From: Natronolimnobius baerhuensis | GTDB taxonomy: Archaea; Halobacteriota; Halobacteria; Halobacteriales; Natrialbaceae | DNA length: 64,000 bases | Assembly (NCBI RefSeq): GCF_002177135.1 | Contig: NZ_MWPH01000003.1 | Location: forward strand, 682,001 to 746,000 | Direction: 5' to 3' | Shown: one piece after another, positions 49,448 to 59,775 of the stretch | How positions within the stretch are numbered: position 1 is the first letter of the stretch | Layout: each line of letters opens with the position of its first letter | Made by a program: the position numbers and the translations under genes | Notes under the pieces: generated by a model | What the model was told of the DNA's origin: nothing | Database searches by the model: none | Seen by the model: the letters and a program-made list of their open reading frames with translations, nothing else

Positions 49448-51445
49448 ATGGCTACGCAGGAGACCGTCACCCGAGAGGCGCAATTATGGGCCCGGAATAT
49501 CGGCGGGATCGATGAAACCACAGTCGAACTCGACGACGGGATCACCGTTCTCGCCGGCCGGAACGCGACGAACCGAACGTCACTGTTGCAGGCATTTATG
49601 GCTGGTCTTGGCGGCGAATCGGCGTCGCTCAAGGCCGATGCCGAGGAGGGCGAGGTCGAACTCGAACTCGACGACGACACTTACACTCGAACGCTTCGTC
49701 GTGCCGGCAACAGTATCGTCACCGAAGGCGACCCCTATCTCGAGGACCCCGAACTCGCCGAACTGTTCGCGTTCTTGCTCGAATCGAATCCCGCACGCCG
49801 CGCGGTAACGACCGGCGCTGATCTTCGTGAAATTATCCTTCGGCCGGTCGATACCGACGAAATCGAGGCCGAAATATCTCGACTCACGGCTGAAAAGGAG
49901 CAACTCTCCGACGAACTCGACCGACTCGAGTCGCTCAAAGGCGACCTCCCCGAACTCGAGCGCCAGCGCACCTCCATTGAAGACCAGATCGAGGACAAAC
50001 GCGCCGAACTCGAGGAGGTCAAAACGGCAATCGAGGAGGCTGAAGCCGAGGCGAGCGAGCAAGACAGCGACGACACCTCCGAGGAACTCGAGGCGAAACT
50101 CACCGAACTGCGCGAACAGCGCTCCGAACTCGAGGACGTCCGATTCGACCTCGAGACCGAACGCGAGAGTCTGGCTGCGCTCAGAACCGAGCGGGAAGAA
50201 CTCGAAGCGGAACGTGAGGAGTTGCCGGAAACGGAGTCGCTGAACCGCGAGGCCGTCGACGACGAAATTGACCGACTCCAGCAACAGTCACAATCGATCG
50301 ACAGCGTTGTCAGCCAACTCCAGAGTATCGTCCAGTTCAACGAGGAGATGCTCGAGGGGTCACATCCTGAGATCAAGGCGTTGCTCGCCGGCGAGGAGGG
50401 CGACGCAAGCGGCGACGGCGCAGTTACAGATCAACTGATCGCCGACGAGGAGACCGTCCAGTGTTGGACCTGTGGCAGTCAGGTACAGCGAGGCGAAATC
50501 GAGGGTACAATCGACCGACTGCGCTCGCTTCAAGAGGAGAAACTGAGCGAACGCGACGACCTCGATGAGCGCATCGAGTCGCTGCGAGACGAACGCCGCG
50601 AGATCGACCAGACGAAACGCAAGTACGAGCGCGTCGAGGAACGTCTCGCCGATATTACCAGCGAAATCGAGCGCCGCGAAGCCCGACTCGAGGAGTTGAC
50701 CGAAGACCGGGAAACCCTCGAGACCGAAATCGACACGCTCGAGGACGAGGCTGCCGAACTCGAGGCCGAAGCCGACCCCGAGTCGGATGACGACGACGAT
50801 GACGAGGAGAGCCTGCTCGATCTCAACCGGCGGGCCAACGAACTCGAGTTCTCGCTCGGTCGACTCGAGCGCGACCTCGAGACGACGACTGAGGAAATCG
50901 AGGACATCGAGGCTGCCCTCGACGAGCAGGGCGACCTGGAAACTCGCCGCGAGGAGATTCGCGACGAACTCGAGGAACTGCGCACCCGGATCGACCGGAT
51001 CGAGCGCGAGGCCGTCGAGTCGTTTAACGAGCACATGGACGCCGTTCTCGAAGTCCTCGAGTACGAGAACATCGACCGGATCTGGATCGAACGCATCGGG
51101 CAGACGGTCCGAGAGGGCCGGCGAAAGGTCGAACAGACGGCGTTCGATCTGCACATCGTCCGGAGTACGGCCGATGGCAGCACCTACGAGGATACGATCA
51201 ACCACCTGAGTGAGAGCGAACGCGAAGTGACTGGGCTAATCTTCGCACTCGCGGGCTATCTCGTCCACGAAGTCTACGAGGAAGTGCCCTTCATGCTCTT
51301 GGACTCGCTCGAGGCAGTGGACTCGGATCGGATTGCTGACTTGGTCGAGTACTTCCGGGAGTACACTGACTTCCTCGTCGTGGCGTTGCTCCCCGAGGAT
51401 GCAAGCGCAATCGACGACAGTCACGAGCGAGTCAGAAGTATCTGA
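49448..51445 (+). CDS. Archaea-specific SMC-related (Sph/Rad50-like) ATPase
   Basis: A 665-residue SMC/Rad50-type protein. The N-terminal ATPase lobe has ITVLAGRNATNRTSLLQAFM; Walker A reads GRNATNRTS with Arg43 where SMC and Rad50 have lysine, a trait I recall for the whole Sph group. Two long coiled-coil arms (about 140-310 and 345-545, Glu-rich) flank a CxxC hook (residues 339-342, QCWTCGSQ), like the zinc hook of Rad50. The C-terminal lobe has SESEREVTGLIFALAGYLVH (signature) and VPFMLLDSLEAVDSDRI (Walker B-like). A GTTTATC box about 28 nt upstream drives it. RdfA, the usual partner of one paralogue, is not encoded nearby. Confidence 0.87.
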   Translation: MATQETVTREAQLWARNIGGIDETTVELDDGITVLAGRNATNRTSLLQAFMAGLGGESASLKADAEEGEVELELDDDTYTRTLRRAGNSIVTEGDPYLEDPELAELFAFLLESNPARRAVTTGADLREIILRPVDTDEIEAEISRLTAEKEQLSDELDRLESLKGDLPELERQRTSIEDQIEDKRAELEEVKTAIEEAEAEASEQDSDDTSEELEAKLTELREQRSELEDVRFDLETERESLAALRTEREELEAEREELPETESLNREAVDDEIDRLQQQSQSIDSVVSQLQSIVQFNEEMLEGSHPEIKALLAGEEGDASGDGAVTDQLIADEETVQCWTCGSQVQRGEIEGTIDRLRSLQEEKLSERDDLDERIESLRDERREIDQTKRKYERVEERLADITSEIERREARLEELTEDRETLETEIDTLEDEAAELEAEADPESDDDDDDEESLLDLNRRANELEFSLGRLERDLETTTEEIEDIEAALDEQGDLETRREEIRDELEELRTRIDRIEREAVESFNEHMDAVLEVLEYENIDRIWIERIGQTVREGRRKVEQTAFDLHIVRSTADGSTYEDTINHLSESEREVTGLIFALAGYLVHEVYEEVPFMLLDSLEAVDSDRIADLVEYFREYTDFLVVALLPEDASAIDDSHERVRSI

Positions 51446-51465
51446 GTCGAGACGGCCGTCTCCTG

Positions 51466-52665
51466 CTACTTGTAGGCCTGAATCCCCGTCAGGTCGTCAC
51501 CGAGTACCAGCGTGTGGATGTCGTGGGTGCCCTCGTACGTGTAGACGGTCTCCATGTTCGCCATGTGGCGCATCGGCGAGTAATCCGTCGTAATGCCGTT
51601 TCCACCGAGCATTTCGCGGGCGACTTTTGATTGCTCGCGAGCCATTCGGACGTTGTTGCGTTTTGCCATCGAGACGTGTTGTGGGCGCAAGTCACCGCGT
51701 TCTTTGAGGTCGGCGAGCCGATAGGCGAGCAACTGCGCGAGCGTGATTTGGGTCGCCATCTCCGCGAGTTTCTCCTGTTGTAACTGAAAGCGAGCGATAG
51801 GGCCGCCGAACTGCTCGCGCTCGAGTGCGTACTCGCGTGCAGTCTCAAAACAGTCTCGGGCCGCGCCGACGGCTCCCCAGGCGATGCCGTAGCGCGCCTG
51901 CGTGAGACAGGACAGCGGGCCTTTCATGCCGGACACGTCGGGGAGAACGGCATCCTCGGGAACGAATACGTCGTTAAGTCCGATTTCGCCGGTGATCGAG
52001 GCACGCATCGAGAGTTTGTCGTCTATCTTGTTCGTCGTGACGCCGTCGCGGTCGGTGTCGACGAGAAAGCCGCGAACCGGGTTTTCGTCGCTGCCATCAC
52101 CGCCGCCGTCGCCGTCAGTCCCATCACTCGAGCGCTCGCGCGCCCAGACGAGGGCGACGTCGGCGATAGGAGCGTTCGTGATCCAGGTTTTCGAGCCGTT
52201 GAGGACGTAGCCGTCGCCGTCAGGCGCAGCGGTCGTCTCCATGCTCGCCGGATCGGAGCCGTGTTCGGGTTCCGTCAGTCCGAAGCAGCCGACAGCCTTG
52301 CCCTCTCCCAATTTCGGGAGCCACTTCTCTTTCTGGGCTTCGCTCCCGTAGGCGTGAATTGGATACATGACGAGTGCGCCCTGGACGGAGGCCATTGAGC
52401 GCAGCCCCGAATCGCCTGCCTCGAGTTCCTGCATCAACAGCCCGTAGGCGGTCTCGGAGACGTTCGGTGAGCCATACCCCTCGAGATTTGGCGCGTAAAA
52501 GCCGAGTTCGCCCATCAGCGGGATGAGGTCGGTCGGGAACGTTCCGTTTTCGAAGTGTTCACCGATGTCGGGTTTCACGCGGTCGGCGACGAACTCGCGG
52601 GCGGTGTCACGAATCAGACGCTCTTCCTCGCCGAGGTCAGCCTCGAGGTGGACGAAATCGAGCAT
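51466..52665 (-). CDS. Acyl-CoA dehydrogenase, glutaryl-CoA dehydrogenase-like
   Basis: FAD enzyme oxidising an acyl-CoA, 399 aa. It has the three-domain layout: N-terminal helices (ERLIRDTAREFVADRVKPDI), a middle beta domain (VGCFGLTEPEHGSDPASMET; LNGSKTWITNAPIADVALVW) and a C-terminal helical domain (ARYGIAWGAVGAARDCFETA; REQFGGPIARFQLQQEKLAE). The catalytic base is the glutamate in TVYTYEGTHDIHTLVLGDDL, at the glutaryl-CoA dehydrogenase position. A Gly/Asp-rich insertion (SSDGTDGDGGGDGSDENPV) in a surface loop of the beta domain looks lineage-specific. Substrate is not certain without partners. Confidence 0.9.
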   Translation of the reverse strand: MLDFVHLEADLGEEERLIRDTAREFVADRVKPDIGEHFENGTFPTDLIPLMGELGFYAPNLEGYGSPNVSETAYGLLMQELEAGDSGLRSMASVQGALVMYPIHAYGSEAQKEKWLPKLGEGKAVGCFGLTEPEHGSDPASMETTAAPDGDGYVLNGSKTWITNAPIADVALVWARERSSDGTDGDGGGDGSDENPVRGFLVDTDRDGVTTNKIDDKLSMRASITGEIGLNDVFVPEDAVLPDVSGMKGPLSCLTQARYGIAWGAVGAARDCFETAREYALEREQFGGPIARFQLQQEKLAEMATQITLAQLLAYRLADLKERGDLRPQHVSMAKRNNVRMAREQSKVAREMLGGNGITTDYSPMRHMANMETVYTYEGTHDIHTLVLGDDLTGIQAYK

Positions 52666-52710
52666 ATGTCGTGATCCACAACGGCGAGTATAGGGGTTGT
52701 GGTCAGGTGG

Positions 52711-54324
52711 TCAGGACGAGAGGCTTGCACTGAGGTCGGCGCGGTAGCGGGCAAGGAGTTCACGGACGACGAGTCGGTCTCGCGGGTCGACGCCGATGAG
52801 AGACAACGTCCCGATGTAGGCACAGGTGCCGACGATGGCTCCGAGCGCGATCCCGAGTGGCCCGCCGAGGACTGTTCGCATAGCGACGAGCACCCCGATC
52901 ATGACGAGCGCGGCTGCAAGCGGCCGGAGGAACGTCGCATCGAACGGCCACAGTCCCTCGAAGCGCTCGAGCAAGACGACCTGAATCGCGTTCTGGGCGG
53001 CGATTGCGAGCGAAGTGCCAAGCGCTGCGCCGACGAGTCCGAACTCGAGGACGAACACGTAGGTCAGAACGACGTTCGAGACGGCGAGCAGCCAGTCGAG
53101 TAGCATCCGCGCGTACTGGTGGTCGGTCATCATCAGCAACCAGCCGGTCGCACCGACGGCGCTGCCGACGAAGACGCCGCCGAGGTAGACAACGAGCGGC
53201 ACGTAGCCCGCGACGTACGTCGGGCCAAAGAGTGCGAGCAGGTCGTCGCCAAACACCAGCAAGACGGCGAGAATCGGAAGCACTGTCGTGAGAATCAGCC
53301 GCGTCACCGACGTGTAGACCGCGTTGAGCGTGTCGACCTGGCCGTTCGAGTAGAGACTCGAGGCGACGGGGGGCAGTAACTGATTGAACGCTTGGAGTGG
53401 GATCCACGCGAGTGCAACGAGGACGAGAACGACGTTGTAGATACCCGTCGCAACGGCCGTCAACAGCGCGCCGACGAGCAACACGTCGATGCGGTTCTGG
53501 AATATCTTCCCGAAACTGCTCATCGCGACCGGTCCCGCGTAGTTGTAGAACTGGCGCAGTTCGGCCGACGTGCGCCGGAGCGTCGGGCGGATCTCGGTCG
53601 TGCGGATCGTCACCGGGATACCGACGACCGCGAGCGCACACGTAAAGCCGAGAATCGCGCCGGCGACGCCAATGGTCGAGTAGCCGACCGCCAGTGCCAC
53701 GAGCGCTCCGAGCAGTCGCATGGCCGGCCGGAGGAGTTTGTTGAACAGGACCTCGCCTCGAGCAGAGCCAACTGCACGAAAGACCCCTGCAGCGATCATC
53801 ACGAGTCCGATTGGGATGACGAGTGCGCCGAAAAATCGCATCGTCGTCGGAAACGCCGGCTGTTCGACCGTCATCTCGTTGATCCAGGGTGCAAGAATCC
53901 AGACACCGGCTGCCATCAGGAGGCCGACTCCGACCGTAGTGGCGTAGGCGATTCCAACGACGCGCGACTGGCGAGCGTGATCGTCGCCCGCGTCGGGGAC
54001 GTACCGCTGGAGGGCCGGAACACTGCCGAACGTAACGAGTCGGATCAGAATCTGTGCGATTCGCCACGCGAGCGCGTACACCCCGTACGCAACCGGCCCG
54101 AGCGCACGCGCGAGGACGAACTCGGTCGCGGTCATCAGCCCACGTTGGACTGAAATCCCGCCCGAGGTCACGACCGCGCCGTGAGCGATGGTGAGCAACG
54201 CGTCGCGTTCATCCGCCGGAACCGTCTCCATACTCGCCTCGCTACCGTCACTCGCTGGATCCTCGAGTGGCGGTTCTCCGTCTCGGTCGTCGGTTTCTGT
54301 CCCGGCCTGCAACTCGTGGCTCAC
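52711..54324 (-). CDS. Oligosaccharide flippase (MATE/MVF superfamily, RfbX-like)
   Basis: A multi-pass membrane protein of about 537 aa, member of the Wzx/polysaccharide flippase group that moves lipid-linked glycans. It has some 14 hydrophobic segments (for example VVGIAYATTVGVGLLMAAGV; AILGFTCALAVVGIPVTIRT; GIYNVVLVLVALAWIPLQAF; LILTTVLPILAVLLVFGDDL). An acidic N-terminal tail of about 45 residues precedes SGGISVQRGLMTATEFVLAR. Start: GTG 54324 is chosen because CTTAAT lies 30 nt before it; ATG 54354 and ATG 54231 are alternatives. No glycosyltransferase genes flank it, unlike typical surface-glycan loci. Confidence 0.8.
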   Translation of the reverse strand: MSHELQAGTETDDRDGEPPLEDPASDGSEASMETVPADERDALLTIAHGAVVTSGGISVQRGLMTATEFVLARALGPVAYGVYALAWRIAQILIRLVTFGSVPALQRYVPDAGDDHARQSRVVGIAYATTVGVGLLMAAGVWILAPWINEMTVEQPAFPTTMRFFGALVIPIGLVMIAAGVFRAVGSARGEVLFNKLLRPAMRLLGALVALAVGYSTIGVAGAILGFTCALAVVGIPVTIRTTEIRPTLRRTSAELRQFYNYAGPVAMSSFGKIFQNRIDVLLVGALLTAVATGIYNVVLVLVALAWIPLQAFNQLLPPVASSLYSNGQVDTLNAVYTSVTRLILTTVLPILAVLLVFGDDLLALFGPTYVAGYVPLVVYLGGVFVGSAVGATGWLLMMTDHQYARMLLDWLLAVSNVVLTYVFVLEFGLVGAALGTSLAIAAQNAIQVVLLERFEGLWPFDATFLRPLAAALVMIGVLVAMRTVLGGPLGIALGAIVGTCAYIGTLSLIGVDPRDRLVVRELLARYRADLSASLSS

Positions 54325-54465
54325 AACTGTGTGGCGTAGGCCGATTCCGAGCATTAAGCGATTCGATACGGCGGACACGCGCTGGACGCACGAGCGCGGG
54401 TTGGCCCGAATTCGAGGAGTACCCAACTAGTTAGGCGGATAGTTTGTGTTAGTCACTCGGTTACA

Positions 54466-54530
54466 GACGGTACCGTCCGTTCAGCGGACGGCGATCCCAG
54501 CGGTAACTACCAGACCGAGATGATTCGGTC
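54466..54530. promoter_or_regulatory. Cluster of inverted repeats between flippase and lactate dehydrogenase genes
   Basis: Three dyads follow each other: GACGGTACCGTC (54466-54477, perfect), CCGTCCG-TTCAG-CGGACGG (54473-54491, 7-bp arms) and GACCGA-GATGAT-TCGGTC (54513-54530, 6-bp arms). They lie in the divergent region, 60-150 nt upstream of the TATA-like CTTTAAC box of the gene at 54623. Regulator binding sites or RNA structure are both possible. Confidence 0.4.
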
Positions 54531-54622
54531 ACCACTGGAATCACGGCGACTGCCCCCCAGACGGTCGCCGGTTTTCGCGCGAACGCCGACGCTTTAACAC
54601 CACTCGGTTAGAAGTACGTTGT

Positions 54623-57600
54623 ATGTCGCTCGAGCCACGCGTCGACCCGGCCGCTGACCGGCGTGCGAACTACGACTACCGAAGCGAGGACGTTGACCGA
54701 CCGGCACTGGTCGCGGATCTCGAGCGGGTCGCCGGCTGTTCGGTCCGTGCTGACTCCTACTCCAGACAACTGTACGCGACGGATGCAAGCGCCTACGAGG
54801 TGACGCCGATTGCCGTCGCGTTCCCCGAATCGACGGCCGACGTCGCCGCCGTGCTCGAGTACTGTTCGAATCGCGGTATTCCCGTCCTTCCGCGGGGCGG
54901 CGGAACGAGTCTCGCGGGCCAGACGGTCAATCGTGCCGTCGTCCTCGATTTCACGCGCCACATGAACGACATTCTCGAGGTCGATCCCGACACGCGGACC
55001 GCGACGGTCCAGCCGGGGACGATCCTCGGGACGCTCAACGAGACGCTCGCAGCGTACGACCTGAAGTTCGCACCCGATCCCGCCTGGGGCGACAAAAGCG
55101 CGATTGGCGGTGCAATCGGCAACAACTCGACTGGCTCACACTCACTGAAGTACGGCAAAACGGATGCCTACCTCGAGTCCGCCGAGGTCGTCCTCGCCGA
55201 TGGCACCGTCACGGAGTTCGGCGAGGTCACACTCGAGGAACTCGCCGAACGGGCGGACCCCGAGGGGGATCTCGAGGGGCGGATCTACGCCAAAGTCGAC
55301 CACATTCTCGACGAGGAGAGCGACCTGATCGACGACGCCTACCCCAATCTCAAGCGCAACGTCTCGGGGTACAATCTCGACCGACTCGTCGCAGAAGCTC
55401 AGGGTGACGGCCTTCCCGGCGATGAGGACACTGGCGAGGCGGGCACGGTCAACCTCGCCCGCTTGCTTGCCGGCAGCGAAGGCACGCTGGCAATCGTCAC
55501 CGAGGCGACCGTCTCGCTCGAGCCGGTGCCCGAAACGAAGGCTGTCTCCCTGCTATGTTATCGTGACCTCCACGAAGCGATGGAAGACGTCGAACCGATC
55601 CTCGCACACGACCCCGCGGCGGTCGAGGTGCTCGACGACGTGCTGATCGACCTCGCGCGCGGAACCGCCGAGTTCGGCCCCGTTACCGGGATGTTGCCCG
55701 ACGGCACGAACGCTGTTCTTCTCGTCGAGTTCTATGCCGAGGATGCCGCCCACGGCCGCGAGCAGGTCGCTGGGCTGTTCGCGGATCGCTGTCCCGACGT
55801 GACGGCCGCAGACGAACCGGCCGCGGACGCACCACAAACGGACGCCGAGACGCTCGCCATCGACGCCCTCGAGGCTTACGACGAAGCCGAACGCGCCAAA
55901 CTGTGGAAGCTCCGCAAGTCCGGGCTCCCAATCTTGCTCTCGCGGACGACCGACGAGAAACACATCTCCTTTATCGAGGACACTGCGATTCCGCCCGCGC
56001 AGTTGCCGGAATTCGTCGAGCGTTTCGAGTCCATTCTCGAGGCCCACGACACCTACGCCGCGTTCTACGCCCACGCTGGCCCCGGCGTCCTTCACATTCG
56101 TCCGCTGATCAGCACGAAGACCGAGGTCGGCCTCGAGCAACTGCACGGAATCGCAGACGATGTGACCGATCTCGTCGTCGAACTCGGCGGGTCGGTTTCG
56201 GGCGAGCACGGCGACGGCCGGGCGCGCACCCAGTGGAATCGCAAACTCTACGGCGAGCAGTTGTGGGAGACGTTTCAAGAGCTCAAGACCGCATTCGACC
56301 CCGACTGGCTCCTCAATCCGGGCCAGGTTGTCTTCCGCGAGGAGAACCCGACCGACCTGCGCGAGCACCTGCGATTCGACCCTGACTACGAGTTCGAGGC
56401 CGGGTTCGAACCTGAACTCGAGTGGGACATCGACAACGGCATGCAGGGAATGGTCGAACTCTGTCACGGCTGCGGGGGCTGTCGCGGCGAGCAGTCCACG
56501 ACTGGCGGCGTCATGTGTCCGACTTACCGGGCCAGCCACGAGGAGATCACGGCAACCCGCGGGCGTGCAAACGCACTCCGGCAGGCCATGAGCGGTGACT
56601 TGCCACCCGGTGAGGCCTTCTCCGACGAGTTCGTCGAGGAGGTCATGGGGCTGTGTATCGGCTGCAAGGGCTGTGCAATCGACTGCCCGAGCGAGGTCGA
56701 CATGGCGAAGCTCAAAGCCGAGGTCACCCACGAGTACCACGAACGAAACGGCGCGACGCTGCGGGATCGGCTCTTTGCCAACGTCGAGACGCTCTCGAGG
56801 ATTGGCTCGCGGCTCGCGCCGCTGTCGAACGTCGCATCGTCGATTCCGGGTGCTCGCACAGTGCTCGAGAAGACCATTGGAATCGCTGCTGACCGGCCGC
56901 TGCCGACGTTTCGTGAGACGACGTTCCGTGACTGGTTCGAGCAACGAGACGGCTCCGCCGTCTCGGAAACGCGAGCGGCGACACCGCGAGCACGCGGCGG
57001 CGCGGCCGTTCCCGAGGACGAGGCGGTCCGGAAAGCCATCGTCTACCCCGACACGTACACGAACTACAGCAATCCCGAAGCGGGCAAAGCCGCCGTGGAG
57101 GTGCTCGAGGCCGCGGGCATCCACGTCGCCGTCCCAGACGACCTCGGCGATACGGGCCGACCGGCGTTCTCGAAGGGCTTTCTCGAGCGAGCCAGAGACA
57201 CCGCCGTCGAGAACGTTGAAACGCTCGCGCCGCTGGTCGCCGAGGGCTGGGACGTAGTCGTCATCGAGCCGTCGGATGCGGTCATGCTCCAGTCGGACTA
57301 TCTCGACTTGCTCGGTGACGAAGCGACGAAGACGCTCGCAGGCAGCACGTATGGCGTTTGTGAGTATATCGACACGTTCCGACTGGATGAGAACATCGCA
57401 TTCGACGAGCCGGCGGAGCGACTCACCTATCACGGCCACTGCCATCAGAAAGCAACCGCAAAAGATCACCACGCCGTCGGCGTCCTCCGGCGTGCTGGCT
57501 ACGGTGTCGACCCGCTCGATTCGGGCTGTTGTGGCATGGCCGGCAGTTTCGGTTACGAAGCCGAACACGCCTCCATGAGCGATGCAATCGCGTCGATTCT

Positions 57601-57736
57601 GTACGAACAGGTCGACGACAGCGACGGCGACCGCGCCGTCGCACCCGGAGCCTCCTGTCGCACCCAACTCGAGGCCCGACCGGCCGGCGAGAAGCCGCCA
57701 ACGCCAATCGAACTGGTCGCAGACGCACTCGAGTAG
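54623..57736 (+). CDS. dld: D-lactate dehydrogenase-like FAD/Fe-S protein (fused GlcD-type and GlpC-type domains)
   Basis: A 1037-residue fusion. The N-terminal half is a PCMH FAD domain with a GlcD-type cap: VAFPESTADVAAVLEYCSNR, GIPVLPRGGGTSLAGQTVNR, AIGGAIGNNSTGSHSLKYGK, VSGEHGDGRARTQWNRKLYG. The C-terminal half has two Fe-S motifs (ELCHGCGGCRGEQSTTGGVM then CP; LCIGCKGCAIDCPSEVDMAK) and two CCG-like motifs (YHGHCHQKATAKDHH; DSGCCGMAGSFGYEAEHASM), as in GlpC/heterodisulfide reductase. It probably oxidises D-lactate or another 2-hydroxyacid and passes electrons to quinone. The first Fe-S motif (C-x2-C-x2-C) has an unusual spacing to the fourth cysteine. Leaderless promoter CTTTAAC about 29 nt upstream. 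Confidence 0.87.
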   Translation: MSLEPRVDPAADRRANYDYRSEDVDRPALVADLERVAGCSVRADSYSRQLYATDASAYEVTPIAVAFPESTADVAAVLEYCSNRGIPVLPRGGGTSLAGQTVNRAVVLDFTRHMNDILEVDPDTRTATVQPGTILGTLNETLAAYDLKFAPDPAWGDKSAIGGAIGNNSTGSHSLKYGKTDAYLESAEVVLADGTVTEFGEVTLEELAERADPEGDLEGRIYAKVDHILDEESDLIDDAYPNLKRNVSGYNLDRLVAEAQGDGLPGDEDTGEAGTVNLARLLAGSEGTLAIVTEATVSLEPVPETKAVSLLCYRDLHEAMEDVEPILAHDPAAVEVLDDVLIDLARGTAEFGPVTGMLPDGTNAVLLVEFYAEDAAHGREQVAGLFADRCPDVTAADEPAADAPQTDAETLAIDALEAYDEAERAKLWKLRKSGLPILLSRTTDEKHISFIEDTAIPPAQLPEFVERFESILEAHDTYAAFYAHAGPGVLHIRPLISTKTEVGLEQLHGIADDVTDLVVELGGSVSGEHGDGRARTQWNRKLYGEQLWETFQELKTAFDPDWLLNPGQVVFREENPTDLREHLRFDPDYEFEAGFEPELEWDIDNGMQGMVELCHGCGGCRGEQSTTGGVMCPTYRASHEEITATRGRANALRQAMSGDLPPGEAFSDEFVEEVMGLCIGCKGCAIDCPSEVDMAKLKAEVTHEYHERNGATLRDRLFANVETLSRIGSRLAPLSNVASSIPGARTVLEKTIGIAADRPLPTFRETTFRDWFEQRDGSAVSETRAATPRARGGAAVPEDEAVRKAIVYPDTYTNYSNPEAGKAAVEVLEAAGIHVAVPDDLGDTGRPAFSKGFLERARDTAVENVETLAPLVAEGWDVVVIEPSDAVMLQSDYLDLLGDEATKTLAGSTYGVCEYIDTFRLDENIAFDEPAERLTYHGHCHQKATAKDHHAVGVLRRAGYGVDPLDSGCCGMAGSFGYEAEHASMSDAIASILYEQVDDSDGDRAVAPGASCRTQLEARPAGEKPPTPIELVADALE

Positions 57737-57829
57737 TCGCAGTTGCGGACGGAGGGTCCTGCGGATGGAGAGTCGTTTGTTCAGTGCTGGCGGAAAACCC
57801 CTACACTTACCATGGCGGGTCATCAACCC

Positions 57830-58141
57830 ATGGCGACGATGACACCGGCCACGCTCCTCGTGCTGTTCTGTGCGGTGATGCTCGTCGTCGCTATTGGCCG
57901 GTTTATCCTTGCACAGCGCCGTGATTGGGTCGACTTCGGGGCGATACTCGTCGTGTTCGGTATCACCGTGCTCTCGGGACTCTGGCTCGTTATCGTCCGC
58001 TCTTGGACCGAACTGGGCGGTTGGCTCACCGTCGCTGCTATCGGAATCGGGATGATCGCCCTTGGACTGGTACAGATCGTCCGCTACTGGAACGAGCCAC
58101 GATACGAGTCGACACAGTCGCTCGAGGATAACGGATTCTGA
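57830..58141 (+). CDS. Small membrane protein with three helices
   Basis: A 103-residue protein from ATG 57830 (MATMTPATLLVLFCAVMLVV). Helices: residues 7-25, VDFGAILVVFGITVLSGLWL and GGWLTVAAIGIGMIALGLVQ. The loop between helices one and two is basic (LAQRRD), which places it inside. The tail is acidic (YESTQSLEDNGF). ATGs at 57812 and 57839 are alternatives; a CTTACC box near 57806 is compatible with the two later ones. No family recognised. It follows the lactate dehydrogenase gene, but with its own apparent promoter. Confidence 0.55.
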   Translation: MATMTPATLLVLFCAVMLVVAIGRFILAQRRDWVDFGAILVVFGITVLSGLWLVIVRSWTELGGWLTVAAIGIGMIALGLVQIVRYWNEPRYESTQSLEDNGF

Positions 58142-58225
58142 CGGTGCGTTGCTATTGTTGATCTGTCATTTATGCACGTCTCTGTAGTTTACTCGATTAC
58201 GAAAACGGAGTTGTGGTTTTCATCC

Positions 58226-58302
58226 CACGGCCCGTGTAATTCGACGAATGTCGACAGCCCCTTTGACCTCGAAAAAGGGGACAGTCGGGTCGTCACGACT
58301 GT
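58226..58302. promoter_or_regulatory. Run of four inverted repeats, two forming abutting hairpins
   Basis: In the 269-bp gap before icd: CACGG-C-CCGTG (58226-58236), ATTCG-A-CGAAT (58239-58249), CCCCTTT-9 nt-AAAGGGG (58258-58280) and ACAGTCG-8 nt-CGACTGT (58281-58302). The last two have perfect 7-bp arms and touch each other. They end 108 nt before the icd start and upstream of its TATA-like TTTTACC box, so they may be an operator array, a terminator for the previous gene, or a small structured RNA. Confidence 0.5.
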
Positions 58303-58410
58303 ATACTGGCCGAATCTGTCTGGGTGTCAAACTCGATCTCGTGCAACTTTTCCCGCGCTGCGATGGAAACAGTAGCTCTTTTACCCTTATCGAGGCACCG
58401 TATAGACGAA

Positions 58411-59673
<1,263 letters not shown>

Positions 59674-59775
59674 GCCAACTTTCGGACAGGGAGGCCGCTA
59701 CATTTCATTTTCTCTGCGCGCTTGCTGTTGTTCACCTACCGCGTCACTACACGCTCGAGTGTTGGCTCGATTCGA

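Noticed and set aside
55553-57826. A 757-codon open frame antisense to the lactate dehydrogenase gene
   Set aside because: It mirrors a real gene in the matching antisense frame of GC-rich DNA; its translation shows no family motif and the sense strand has complete domain motifs.
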